DNA of 64,000 nucleotides, taken from the NCBI RefSeq assembly GCF_002735705.1, contig NZ_PDZL01000013.1:104079-168078 (forward strand), in the 5' to 3' direction. How positions within the stretch are numbered: the first letter of the stretch is position 1; the number at the start of each line of letters is the position of its first letter. Below the pieces are notes generated by a model. That model saw only the letters and a program-made list of their open reading frames with translations. It searched no databases and was not told the origin of the DNA. Below, in pieces: positions 1 through 7,855 of this stretch. Position numbers and translations under genes: made by a program. Origin of the DNA: Janthinobacterium sp. BJB426 (lineage in GTDB: Bacteria; Pseudomonadota; Gammaproteobacteria; Burkholderiales; Burkholderiaceae_D).

Positions 1-438
1 CGCAAGCCCACGCCCAGCCTGCGTTTCCTGGCGGACACGCACTGGCGCCTGATTGCGCACCTGTCGCTCAATTACTCCAGCCTGACGCAAGCGGGCCTGG
101 CCGAATTCCAGAAAATGCTCAGCCTGTATGACCTGCCCCGCTCGCCCACCACGCAGCGCCTGATCCAGGGCATCGTCACGCTCGAACACGGCAGCACGCG
201 TGCCTGGATGCCCACCGTGCCGTTTCCCACCCTGATGCCCGGCATCGCCATCCGCCTGGGCATCGACGAGCAAGCCTTCGTCGGCTGCAGCATCCATATC
301 TTTGCCCAGGTGTTGCAGCGCTATTTCGCCCTGAACAGCCAGCTCAACTGCTTTAGCCAACTGACGCTGCTGTCGCACCGCAGCGGCGAGGAACTCCTGC
401 GATGCCCGGAACGCAGCGCCGACGCCACCCCAGCGTGA
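1..438 (+). CDS. tssF: T6SS baseplate protein TssF, C-terminal part
   Basis: The frame is open from the first base and ends at 438, so this is the last 145 residues of a protein normally near 600 aa. The sequence has the C-terminal character of TssF/VasA (ending region with FPTLMPGIAIRLGIDE and a LLRCPE motif just before the end). TssF and TssG form the wedge of the T6SS baseplate in the cytoplasm. The call rests mainly on its 37-nt overlap with a recognisable tssG. Its upstream operon lies outside the window. Confidence 0.85.
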   Translation, partial: RKPTPSLRFLADTHWRLIAHLSLNYSSLTQAGLAEFQKMLSLYDLPRSPTTQRLIQGIVTLEHGSTRAWMPTVPFPTLMPGIAIRLGIDEQAFVGCSIHIFAQVLQRYFALNSQLNCFSQLTLLSHRSGEELLRCPERSADATPA

Positions 439-1448
439 TCCAGCAATTGCTCGACGCGCCGCAGCGCTTCGAGTGCTTCCAGGCGCTGCGCCTGCTGCTG
501 GCGTGGCTGGCCGAACACGGCATCGACGAACACACGGCGTTGGCAAAGCTCGTGCGCTTCGACAATAGCGTCTCGCTGCGCTTTCCCGCCAGCCAGGTCG
601 AAGCGCTCGCGACCGGCGGCATCGAGGATGCCGATGCCCTGCTGCTGGCGCTGCTGTCCGGCCACGGCAAGCCCATCCACCTCACGCCCGCCTTCATGGG
701 CCTGCTGGGTTGCCAGGGCAGCTTGCCCAGCCACTATTCGGAGCGCATCGCCGCGCACCAGCACAGCGAACGCGTCACCGGCCCGCGCGCCTTTCTCGAC
801 CTGTTTTCCAGCCGCGCCGTGGCCCTGTTTTATCAGGCCTGGCAAAAATACCGCGTCGAGCAAGCCGGCCACAGCGGGGACTTCCTGTCGCGCCTGCTGG
901 CTCTGGCCGCATGCCAGCCGGGCCAGGGCCAGGACGAGGCCGCCGCCGGCCTGTACAGCGGCTTGCTGCAGCAGCGCAACCTCTCGTCCATCGTCATGGC
1001 GCGCATCCTTGCCGACCACTTCGGCGTGCCCTGCCATATCGACGAGGCGACGGGAGCCAGGGACGTGCTGGCGCCGCGCGAACAGACGGCGCTGGGCATG
1101 GCCAATGCCGTGCTGGGCCAGCGCGCCACCGTCGGCGAGCGCTGCCGCCGCCCCGACCTGGCCGTGCGCCTGCGCCTCGGTCCGCTCACTGCCAAGCAGC
1201 ACGCCAGCTTCCTGCCGCGCGCCGCTGGCAGCCAAGCGCTGCGGCACATGCTGATGCTGTTCAGCCAGCCGCTCGTGCGCTACGACATCGTGCTGGTGCT
1301 GCGCGCCAGCGATGTGCAAGGGACGACGTTGACGGCAGCGCCACAAGGCGGCCTCGGCTGCAACAGTTTCCTTGGCGATGCGGCAACGCCGCGCCACCGC
1401 GATGACAAACATTACGAAATGCACTTGATGCCCTCATTCAACGATTGA
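402..1448 (+). CDS. tssG: T6SS baseplate protein TssG
   Basis: A 348-aa protein of the usual TssG/VasB length. It opens with the family-typical stretch around residues 10-35 (QQLLDAPQRFECFQALRLL) and has the SLRFPAS segment near residue 60. TssG pairs with TssF in the baseplate wedge that docks the sheath and the VgrG spike. It overlaps the end of tssF by 37 nt, which suggests translational coupling. The codon use is normal for this chromosome, unlike the AT-rich DNA that begins 300 bp downstream. Confidence 0.88.
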   Translation: MPGTQRRRHPSVIQQLLDAPQRFECFQALRLLLAWLAEHGIDEHTALAKLVRFDNSVSLRFPASQVEALATGGIEDADALLLALLSGHGKPIHLTPAFMGLLGCQGSLPSHYSERIAAHQHSERVTGPRAFLDLFSSRAVALFYQAWQKYRVEQAGHSGDFLSRLLALAACQPGQGQDEAAAGLYSGLLQQRNLSSIVMARILADHFGVPCHIDEATGARDVLAPREQTALGMANAVLGQRATVGERCRRPDLAVRLRLGPLTAKQHASFLPRAAGSQALRHMLMLFSQPLVRYDIVLVLRASDVQGTTLTAAPQGGLGCNSFLGDAATPRHRDDKHYEMHLMPSFND

Positions 1449-1525
1449 TCCTTGCGGCTGCGCAAAACGCTTGTGTTCGCTATTGCTACAGTCGGCCAAC
1501 GATCCCTACCGTGAAGCGATGCGCG

Positions 1526-1756
1526 ATGAGCGAGTTCCCCGATACGACGACGGCATGGGCGGCATTGACGGGCGACATGCAGGGTCAGCGCCTGCTGCGC
1601 CTGCGCTTTCCGCATGGCGACGGCCCCGCCGGCATCCGCTTCCTCGCCAACAGCCTGTCCGCCAGCGAAAGCCTGTCGCGCGACTTTTCCTATGTGGTGG
1701 AAATGCTGTCCGACGATGCCAGCATCGCGCTCGACAAGGTGCTGACCATCGAACTT
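1526..1756 (+). pseudogene. Truncated vgrG (N-terminal fragment)
   Basis: From the ATG at 1526 about 77 codons read like the start of a VgrG spike protein: two short beta strands (QRLLRLRFPHGDGPAGIRF), then SLSRDFSYVVEMLSDDASI, which matches the gp27-like N-terminus of this family. At about 1757 base composition drops abruptly to AT-rich and similarity stops; the frame runs on to 1876 only as junk. A full VgrG is 600-900 aa. I infer that a recombination event removed the rest of the gene and put the AT-rich patch in its place. Confidence 0.75.
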
Positions 1757-1818
1757 TTACACACAAATCATCCGCACAAAATATTGAGTCCAACAAAGAA
1801 ATTAAAGGAGAAAAAATT

Positions 1819-2091
1819 ATGGAAAAAGTCCGAAAATTTGATGACAAAATTTCTGGATAATACTTTAGATATATAACAATTGCCTATATTGATTTTGAAA
1901 AAAACAAAAATATTGAAGATTTCATTATCTACATAAAAGATGATGATAATGAAATAGAGTTAACATTCCACCCAAGTCTTGCAAAGGGAGAGAGTCCAAT
2001 GCTAGGAGGAAAAACCTCGCTGGGTCGGACGGTGGTTTATCTTATCTCAAAAAAAGACAAGACAATAATTAAAATAAATTATCAAAAATGA
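1819..2091 (+). pseudogene. Decayed paralogue of the 2858-3142 gene
   Basis: An ATG at 1819 with a good ribosome site (AAAGGAG, 8 nt upstream) opens a 90-codon frame interrupted only by a TAA at 1858-1860 and ending with TGA at 2089. Past the internal stop it aligns with the intact gene at 2858: IEDFIIYIKD versus ISDFEIYIQD, and LGGKTSLGRTVVYLISKK versus LGGKTSMGRSVTYTISKK. So it is a tandem paralogue killed by one nonsense mutation. The family is not one I recognise; an immunity role is inferred from the neighbouring broken vgrG. Confidence 0.75.
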
Positions 2092-2206
2092 ATTTCATTA
2101 AATTACTTTAAAGCAAGATATTTTTATAAAAATTTCTTAAAAATTACCAGCAACCACATTCCACAACGGGTCATCGATGCAAAAAAACCATCCATGCGCT
2201 TAAGGA

Positions 2207-2344
2207 ATGGCAGCAAAGGAAGCAAGAGCTATTGGCACATACATTACAGACGCAGGAGGAGGAAATCAATATTTCATTGATGATTCAGATATATCAAAAC
2301 TCAAAGCTAATGAAAAATATTTAAATTTCCGACGCCATAAATGA
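2207..2344 (+). CDS. Possible small protein or effector tail remnant (45 aa)
   Basis: A 45-codon frame begins at 2207 directly after an in-frame TAA and ends with an ATGA overlap onto the next gene at 2341. Its C-terminal half (GGGNQYFIDDSDISKL) reads like real protein. Another frame across the same bases contains KSYWHIHY, so a frameshifted toxin tip is also possible. There is no clear ribosome site. It may be the C-terminal tail of a lost effector sitting just before its immunity gene; this is weakly supported. Confidence 0.3.
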   Translation: MAAKEARAIGTYITDAGGGNQYFIDDSDISKLKANEKYLNFRRHK

Positions 2345-2795
2345 ATATAAATAAAAATACTGGAGATATCGAAATAAATGAGAATTTTCACGTAAACAAA
2401 AACACATCAACAAAAGAAATAAAAAACATAAATTTTCTTGAATATTTTGGAAAAATAAATGACTTTGAAACATATAGCATGCGAAATATTCAATTTCTCA
2501 ATGTGGAAACAAGAGTAAATTTAAGACTTAAAAATGGAATTCTTTGCATTATTGAAATATTCTGGACAGATGGAGTCACAAACAGACTTGGCTATAACTC
2601 CAGTCACTTGGACATGATCAATGAAAAAAATATCTTAGTAAGTTAGTTTCAAAATCACTAGGTCAATCAGCGGAAATATCGAAAAAGTACGAGGATTTTT
2701 TTTCTTTCTCGTGGGGATACATACTAATCAAGGCAGATCAAAAATCATCACTTTGCTCGACAATGATAATATATGGCAAAAACACAAATATATAA
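2341..2795 (+). pseudogene. Frameshifted member of the FSWG family
   Basis: The frame from 2341 stops at 2646 after 101 codons. In the next frame from 2640 to 2795 the sequence continues KLVSKSLG...FFSFSWGYILI, which aligns with KLLAEVLG...FNFSWGKISA in the intact gene at 3865. The upstream halves also match (NKNTGDIEINENF versus DKESGYFLLDGIM; NRLGYNSS versus KKYGYNTT). One base appears to be missing near 2638-2640. This is therefore a recent single-frameshift loss in a gene of about 150 codons. I do not recognise the family's function. Confidence 0.72.
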
Positions 2796-2857
2796 TAAAG
2801 AAAATAAATATTAACTAGCAGAGTACTCCAACAAACATTTCCTATCCCGATAGAGAT

Positions 2858-3142
2858 ATGAAAAAACATATATCCAAAATGGAAAACCTGGAAGAAAAAA
2901 TTTCCGGAAAAAATCTTGAAAAATTGCTCGTGGCTTTGGTTGAATTCAGAAAAGAGCAAAGGAATATTTCAGATTTTGAAATATATATTCAAGACAACAA
3001 CGAAGATATTAAAATAACCTTCGTACCAAATTTTGCACCCGGTGAAAAAATACTAGGTGGAAAAACATCAATGGGAAGATCCGTCACTTATACCATTTCA
3101 AAAAAGACGAGAAAAATCATCAGTTCAAACTATCATAGATAA
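2858..3142 (+). CDS. Hypothetical protein, GGKTS family (intact copy)
   Basis: A 94-aa acidic/charged protein with no signal peptide or membrane segment. It carries the segment LGGKTSMGRSVTYTISKK near its C-terminus, shared with the decayed copy at 1819. The paralogue suggests the alternative start at 2879. Base composition is strongly AT-rich compared with gluQ and the T6SS genes. Small soluble proteins duplicated in tandem next to a vgrG are typical of immunity genes, but no function can be shown from the sequence. Confidence 0.6.
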   Translation: MKKHISKMENLEEKISGKNLEKLLVALVEFRKEQRNISDFEIYIQDNNEDIKITFVPNFAPGEKILGGKTSMGRSVTYTISKKTRKIISSNYHR

Positions 3143-3179
3143 AATGAGACTATCAATCAAATAGAGTTCACTCTAATTA

Positions 3180-3788
3180 ATGATGAAAAAATTGCGTCTG
3201 GAAGAAAAATATCTTAAAAATTTGCGAAGAAAAATTATCGCAAAAAAAACTGCACCACTTACAAGCAACGAACTTGATTTTTTTGCCAGCTTGCTCGAAC
3301 GCGAATTTTATAGCCCGGAACTACATCAGGTCATCTGGGATATAGCATGGCAAAGTCCTGCAAACGCAGCCATGTTAAAAATTGCACAAAATATCATCGC
3401 CATCAATGTATCTGCCGACGACGACGATGTTTTCAATAGCCATATTGAAGCTATATTTAGTTACTACCTACAAAACTCACCAAGCTATGAACAAGAGAAA
3501 ATTCTTGATCGCTTCGAAAAAAGCAAATCCCTGAGACTGCGCATGATTGTGGCCGAATTCCACATGTGGAAAAATCATGTTTTGAAAGGTTTGCACATGA
3601 TGGCAAAAATACTTGATGAGGAAAATATAGATCATGCTATCGCTGATTCTATTTGCATGTGGATCGCGCAAAAGAGAACTCCGGAACTACAGAACTCTTT
3701 TCTTCATGATGCGGCCCAAGAACGGGAACAAGGAAATATTTCCTATGCGAAAACTCTAGAGTGGATATGCGAAAATCTCATCCGATAG
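3180..3788 (+). CDS. Hypothetical helical protein
   Basis: A 202-aa protein, predicted mostly helical, with a basic N-terminus (lysine-rich first 25 residues) and repeated helix-like blocks in the middle (SPANAAMLKIAQ, SPSYEQEKILDR). No catalytic motif, signal peptide or membrane segment is visible. It begins 37 bp after the GGKTS-family gene on the same strand and may be co-transcribed. HEAT-like repeats are possible. I do not recognise the family. Confidence 0.55.
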   Translation: MMKKLRLEEKYLKNLRRKIIAKKTAPLTSNELDFFASLLEREFYSPELHQVIWDIAWQSPANAAMLKIAQNIIAINVSADDDDVFNSHIEAIFSYYLQNSPSYEQEKILDRFEKSKSLRLRMIVAEFHMWKNHVLKGLHMMAKILDEENIDHAIADSICMWIAQKRTPELQNSFLHDAAQEREQGNISYAKTLEWICENLIR

Positions 3789-3864
3789 CGGTCAAGGCAT
3801 ATTGTCCGGCTGGAGATTATCGTATTACCACTCCGTACCAGGTCATCCGGCAAGGTTTCAAAAA

Positions 3865-4341
3865 ATGAAAACATTATCCTTTGATAAAGAAAGTGGTTAT
3901 TTCCTATTGGATGGCATCATGATGGCGCCACTTAACGAATCTGAATTTATTCAAATTGCAAAAGAAAATAACATTGAGATAGAAGACAATAAAACAAACA
4001 CTTATGTGCACAGTTTATCAACCTGCGGAAGATTGAATGAATTTGAGTTTGGCATAAATTTTATTTTTAAAAATTATTGCATGAAGAGTGTTTGGCTATC
4101 GTGGGATGGGGGAAATACAAAAAAATATGGATATAACACGACAGAGTACCAATTAATAGCCGACAAAAACCGACTAGCCAAATTACTTGCTGAAGTCTTG
4201 GGAAAAGGTCCTGATGAGATAAAGAAAACATTCTCCGCATTTAATTTTTCATGGGGCAAAATTTCAGCTTCAGCATCTCTTCAATCAGCGATGGCATCAA
4301 TTGGAATATCGTGGAATATGCACTATTTTCATACGCAATAA
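3865..4341 (+). CDS. Hypothetical protein, FSWG family (intact copy)
   Basis: The frame is open from 3802, but the ATG at 3865 matches the start of the paralogue at 2341, giving 158 aa. It has the shared block KLLAEVLGKGPDEIKKTF followed by FNFSWG. No signal peptide or membrane helix is visible. The 60 bp just upstream (3802-3864) are richer in GC than the gene and may be a remnant of other DNA. The family has a frameshifted copy upstream and a longer, diverged copy at 5867, a pattern common in immunity arrays. Confidence 0.6.
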   Translation: MKTLSFDKESGYFLLDGIMMAPLNESEFIQIAKENNIEIEDNKTNTYVHSLSTCGRLNEFEFGINFIFKNYCMKSVWLSWDGGNTKKYGYNTTEYQLIADKNRLAKLLAEVLGKGPDEIKKTFSAFNFSWGKISASASLQSAMASIGISWNMHYFHTQ

Positions 4342-4355
4342 ATCAAAGGACAAAA

Positions 4356-4649
4356 ATGAAAATTCTTATTTATCCACATAAGAAATTTTTATCAAGTATG
4401 AATTTTTAAATTGGAAATGGAACTGATATCCACATTAAGCTGTCCAAGGATTGGAATAGCAAACTAATCACGCCAAAAATAATCAATCTACTGATCAATG
4501 AAAATTCAGAGGAAAAGAGTTGGAAATATGTTTTTTGCATTTTTCTAAATCCGAGTTTCTTCTCCGCTTATTTTTATGCCCAATCAGAAAACTATAGGGT
4601 AAGCCTGATTGATGAAAATAAGAAACTGATAAAATTTCACAAAATTTAA
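4356..4649 (+). pseudogene. Hypothetical gene broken by an internal stop
   Basis: An ATG at 4356 with the ribosome site AAAGGA begins 15 nt after the previous stop. The frame has a TAA at 4407-4409 after 17 codons and then continues in the same frame for 79 good codons (for example INLLINENSEEKSWKYVFC) to a TAA at 4647. The distances are in frame, so a single nonsense change explains the loss. Sequencing error or recoding cannot be excluded. The product is unknown. Confidence 0.55.
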
Positions 4650-4659
4650 ATTATTGACA

Positions 4660-5079
4660 ATGAATATAATTCATTATGTTATATTTGAAGATGGATATTT
4701 TTCCGCAAACGAATCAATCATTCTATTTAAAGGAATGAAAAGAAAAGATCTACACTCGATGGATCATGACTGGGAAGCATGGATAAAGCATGAAGACGGG
4801 GCAATCGCCTACAAAACAAGTTTCAAACTAAAAAAAATGAAAATAATAGTTATTTTTTTTGAGAAAGATGATGGCCTCATAAAATTCTGGGATTTTGGTC
4901 CGGAAAATTGCATGGACGGATTTCAGTCTAAACCCGAAGGAAAATATACAAGAAGATTGAGACGATGGTTTCTAGATGAGTTTGCTATCACGCTGCCGCA
5001 ATCAGGACCTTGGGGGAAAATAGATGCATGTCATGACCCGCACAATCACACCACATCGGTTTTTTGTGCCTATCAATAA
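4660..5079 (+). CDS. Hypothetical protein
   Basis: A 139-aa protein starting at the ATG at 4660; a TTG six bases earlier is also in frame. It is rich in aromatic residues (WEAWIKHEDG, IKFWDFGPENC) and basic near the C-terminus (KYTRRLRRWFLDEF). No signal peptide, membrane helix or known motif is visible. It lies 10 bp after the broken gene at 4356 in the same run of small plus-strand genes. The function is unknown. Confidence 0.5.
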   Translation: MNIIHYVIFEDGYFSANESIILFKGMKRKDLHSMDHDWEAWIKHEDGAIAYKTSFKLKKMKIIVIFFEKDDGLIKFWDFGPENCMDGFQSKPEGKYTRRLRRWFLDEFAITLPQSGPWGKIDACHDPHNHTTSVFCAYQ

Positions 5080-5114
5080 AACCACTATTAAATTCGGCTA
5101 ACTTTCAGCTAACT

Positions 5115-5348
5115 ATGTGCATGAATATTTCAGATACAGCACAAGAGATGTCAATTTTAAAAATTCCATCAAATGCTTTCTCGATTGGCGATCCGGCTCA
5201 GGATGAGAGTCTGTGCATCAGAGAAAAAAAAGGATGTTGGGAAGTTTTTTACTATGAACGAGGAATAAAGACAGAGCTTCGCGTTTTCAAAGAAGAACAT
5301 GAAGCCTGTGAAAATTTTTTATTAATAATAAAATCCTGGTTTATGTAA
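5115..5348 (+). CDS. Small immunity-like protein
   Basis: A 77-aa protein from the ATG at 5115 (an ATG at 5121 is also possible). It carries SNAFSIGDPAQDESLCI and then the aromatic segment WEVFYYERGIKTEL followed by EEHEACENF. From memory this resembles small immunity proteins found beside polymorphic toxins, which pair a W-x-V-x-Y-x-E-R-G core with an acidic helix. I could not check this against any profile. No toxin gene is adjacent, so if it is an immunity gene it is an orphan. Confidence 0.5.
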   Translation: MCMNISDTAQEMSILKIPSNAFSIGDPAQDESLCIREKKGCWEVFYYERGIKTELRVFKEEHEACENFLLIIKSWFM

Positions 5349-5424
5349 TTTGAAAGTAATATTTTTTTGTATTTATCCTATCTTCCCAAGAGAACCATGA
5401 AATCCAGAAAATCCAGAAAATCAC

Positions 5425-5814
5425 ATGTTAAACACAATCAATATAGGAATACTTTGCCTTAATTTTGACGAAGCAAAAGAATTTTACATTGACAATCTCG
5501 GATTCTTTATTACGATGGATACCATCATTCAGTGTGATTCAGGCACCAGTCGCCGCCTGACAATGGCGCACGAGTCCAACAAAAAATTCTCAATAGAATT
5601 CATGCCTCCTTCAAACATTGAGCAAGCACATCGCGTAGGTAGCAAAGGTGGTACGCTCAATCTATTCACTTTACCAACGAAAAATATTGACACGCTCAAG
5701 GAGCGACTGGACAAAACTGCTTTTTTCATCAGTTACGTAGAGACTCCCTACGCAAGTTTTCTGAACGTCGAAGATCCGATGGGGAACAATATTTGCCTCT
5801 ACGAACCGTGCTGA
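5425..5814 (+). CDS. VOC-family (glyoxalase/dioxygenase-like) protein
   Basis: A 129-aa protein with the layout of a single vicinal-oxygen-chelate unit: an opening strand (INIGILCLNFDEAKEFY), the IDNLGF turn typical of glyoxalase folds, and the closing FLNVEDPMGNNICLYEP strand whose glutamate is usually a metal ligand. Family members include glyoxalases, dioxygenases and bleomycin-binding proteins; the substrate cannot be told. It is AT-rich like its neighbours, but it is the only gene in the patch from a well-known enzyme superfamily. Confidence 0.8.
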   Translation: MLNTINIGILCLNFDEAKEFYIDNLGFFITMDTIIQCDSGTSRRLTMAHESNKKFSIEFMPPSNIEQAHRVGSKGGTLNLFTLPTKNIDTLKERLDKTAFFISYVETPYASFLNVEDPMGNNICLYEPC

Positions 5815-5866
5815 ATCATTGCAATAATTCATACGAGATACCTCATCCAAAATTTCACATAACAGA

Positions 5867-6721
5867 ATGAAAAAATTTGAAATCCCAGGCTGTATTTTTG
5901 ATTTCATTGATGGACTACTGATCGTCAATGGAGAGATTGCATTATCGAAAAAAATTCCAGCAACCGATTTTATAAATAGTATTATCAATATATTCCATAC
6001 CATACCTACAACAACAGCGGTTGGAATGTATATTTTTGATATCAATGGATGGGTAGACGAATACGTTGTCGAGTTAATTATTGTAAAAGAAAATTTCCCC
6101 GAAATAGATTACATAATAATAATACATTACTTTGAAAATAATTCTGTAGGCAACGGTGTAAGTGAATCATCGCTAGTCAAACAATTTCAAAGGAAGTCTG
6201 GGATTGCCGGAAAAATGAAAGGACTATCAGAAATAGTCTTTCAATTTTCGTGGGGAGGCGTTATCGCACAGCATGACATAAAAATATCTTCCTCATGCAT
6301 AATCTTGCAGTACAAAACAGCCAGGAAATCACCCATCAGATTGAAAATGAATGATCATTGTGTATCGTATATCAATATAGATAAATCTGTAGAAGTGCAG
6401 CAACGAATAGTAGCATCCATAAAAAATAGTGATACCTTTTTTCCAAAAGCAAGTGAGATACGATGGCTGAATTTATTGAAGAAGCTACCTCGAAAATTAA
6501 AAATCTGTCTCATCAATGAAATTTCTTTTGAAAATACATTGATAGCATTGCATTCTTCAGGCTGGCCAGATGAGGGGAGCGTTGTAGCACTGCTCAGTAA
6601 CAGGTTCAGAACTAAGGAATTCGACAAGGATTTACATTTCAGAGCGCTGAATGACGCGCATTACTGCAAAGAAGAAATTTCATATGTTGAAGATAACGTT
6701 ACGCACTTGATGATCAATTAG
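5867..6721 (+). CDS. Hypothetical protein with FSWG-type N-terminal half
   Basis: A 284-aa protein. Residues about 95-150 contain SSLVKQFQRKSG...VFQFSWGGVIAQ...SSSCIILQYK, which lines up in order with the FSWG block of the 2341 and 3865 genes. The second half (about 150-284) has no visible relative here and includes SSGWPDEGSVVALLSNRF. No signal peptide or membrane helix is seen. It is the last gene of the AT-rich patch; normal GC returns within 100 bp. The function is unknown. Confidence 0.55.
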   Translation: MKKFEIPGCIFDFIDGLLIVNGEIALSKKIPATDFINSIINIFHTIPTTTAVGMYIFDINGWVDEYVVELIIVKENFPEIDYIIIIHYFENNSVGNGVSESSLVKQFQRKSGIAGKMKGLSEIVFQFSWGGVIAQHDIKISSSCIILQYKTARKSPIRLKMNDHCVSYINIDKSVEVQQRIVASIKNSDTFFPKASEIRWLNLLKKLPRKLKICLINEISFENTLIALHSSGWPDEGSVVALLSNRFRTKEFDKDLHFRALNDAHYCKEEISYVEDNVTHLMIN

Positions 6722-6744
6722 GCAATTCAGGAACAGCCCAGGAT

Positions 6745-6773
6745 TTGACTTGCCCATCGCCCTGCACGATACT
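6745..6773 (+). promoter_or_regulatory. Candidate sigma-70 promoter of gluQ
   Basis: TTGACT (6745-6750) and GATACT (6768-6773) are separated by 17 bp and lie 75 bp upstream of the chosen gluQ start. They sit at the point where AT-rich DNA gives way to normal composition. Confidence 0.5.
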
Positions 6774-6847
6774 TGCCGCTGTCGCCAAAGCTCCCCACCC
6801 TGAGCAATCAACCATCAGCGCCTGTCACCACCGCCTACACTCACAGC

Positions 6848-7777
6848 ATGCCGTCTCCGAACTCTCCCACCGCCCCCTACATCGGCCGCTTCGCCCCCTC
6901 TCCCTCCGGTCCCCTGCACATGGGCTCGCTCGTTGCCGCCATGGCCAGTTATCTTGATGCAAAGGTGCATCGCGGCACGTGGCTGCTGCGTATCGAGGAC
7001 CTGGACTATGACCGCAATGTCGAGGGCGCCGATCTCGGCATCCTGGCCAGCCTGCAGCGCTGCAGCATGTACTGGGATGGCGAGGCGACGTGGCAGAGCA
7101 AGCGCTTGCCGCTGTATGAGGCGGCGCTCAAGCAATTGCAGGATGATGGGCTCGTGTATGCGTGCGGCTGTTCGCGCAAGGAGATCCAGGATTCGAATTT
7201 ACAGGCGGGCGCGCCGAAAAATGGGGCTGCCGTGTATCCGGGCACCTGCCGTCACGGCTTGGCGCCGGGCAAGGCGGCGCGGGCCTTGCGGCTGCGGGTG
7301 CCGCAGGGGGCCGATGCGGTGTACGCTTTTGCCGACCGCTGGGCGGGTCCGCAGCGGCAGGATCTGGCCAGCGAAGTGGGCGACTTCATCGTGCTGCGCG
7401 GCGACGGTTACTGGGCGTATCAGCTAGCCGTCGTGGTCGACGATGGCGCGCAGGGGATCACGCAAGTGGTGCGCGGCGCGGACTTGCTCGATTCCACGCC
7501 GCGCCAGCTGTATCTGCAGGATGTGCTGGGCTTGCCGCATCCCGGCTTCCTGCACGTGCCTGTCGTCACGAACGACAGCGGCGAAAAGCTGTCCAAGCAG
7601 ACGGGCGCCCTCGCCTTCGATACAGGAACACAAGCCACCGAACTGCTGGCGTCGGCGCTGTTGCCGGCGGCCCGCTTCCTCGGCCTCGACGTGCGCGCCG
7701 AGAACGTCGAAGACTTCTGGCGGCAAGCGATTCCCGCCTGGGCGCAGCGCTTGTCGCAACTTCCGATACACGCATAA
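6848..7777 (+). CDS. gluQ: Glutamyl-Q tRNA(Asp) synthetase
   Basis: A 309-aa truncated class I glutamyl-tRNA synthetase lacking the anticodon-binding domain, the usual size for GluQ. It activates glutamate and attaches it to queuosine at position 34 of tRNA(Asp). Visible motifs: GRFAPSPSGPLHMG (HIGH-type), a zinc site with Cys pair in YACGCSR and a later YPGTC, and KLSKQ (KMSKS-type). The ATG at 6848 is chosen because it sits just before the catalytic fold; an ATG at 6773 would add 25 low-complexity residues. Confidence 0.93.
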   Translation: MPSPNSPTAPYIGRFAPSPSGPLHMGSLVAAMASYLDAKVHRGTWLLRIEDLDYDRNVEGADLGILASLQRCSMYWDGEATWQSKRLPLYEAALKQLQDDGLVYACGCSRKEIQDSNLQAGAPKNGAAVYPGTCRHGLAPGKAARALRLRVPQGADAVYAFADRWAGPQRQDLASEVGDFIVLRGDGYWAYQLAVVVDDGAQGITQVVRGADLLDSTPRQLYLQDVLGLPHPGFLHVPVVTNDSGEKLSKQTGALAFDTGTQATELLASALLPAARFLGLDVRAENVEDFWRQAIPAWAQRLSQLPIHA

Positions 7778-7780
7778 AAA

Positions 7781-7809
7781 AACCCGCCGCGGTGAACCGT
7801 TGGCGGGTT
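7781..7809 (-). terminator. Terminator between gluQ and the TonB receptor
   Basis: Arms AACCCGCC (7781-7788) and GGCGGGTT (7802-7809) form an 8-bp stem. On the minus strand the stem is followed by a run of seven T, so it should end the receptor transcript; it may also act for gluQ. Confidence 0.75.
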
Positions 7810-7855
7810 GGAATGCAAGCGCCAGCCGCTAGGGCCGGCGCCTGGTATCAGGCAA

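Noticed and set aside
3790..3864. A 33-codon frame (YRITTPYQVIRQGF) overlapping the end of the 3180 gene
   Set aside because: It lacks a ribosome site and overlaps an established gene; at most a remnant of earlier DNA.
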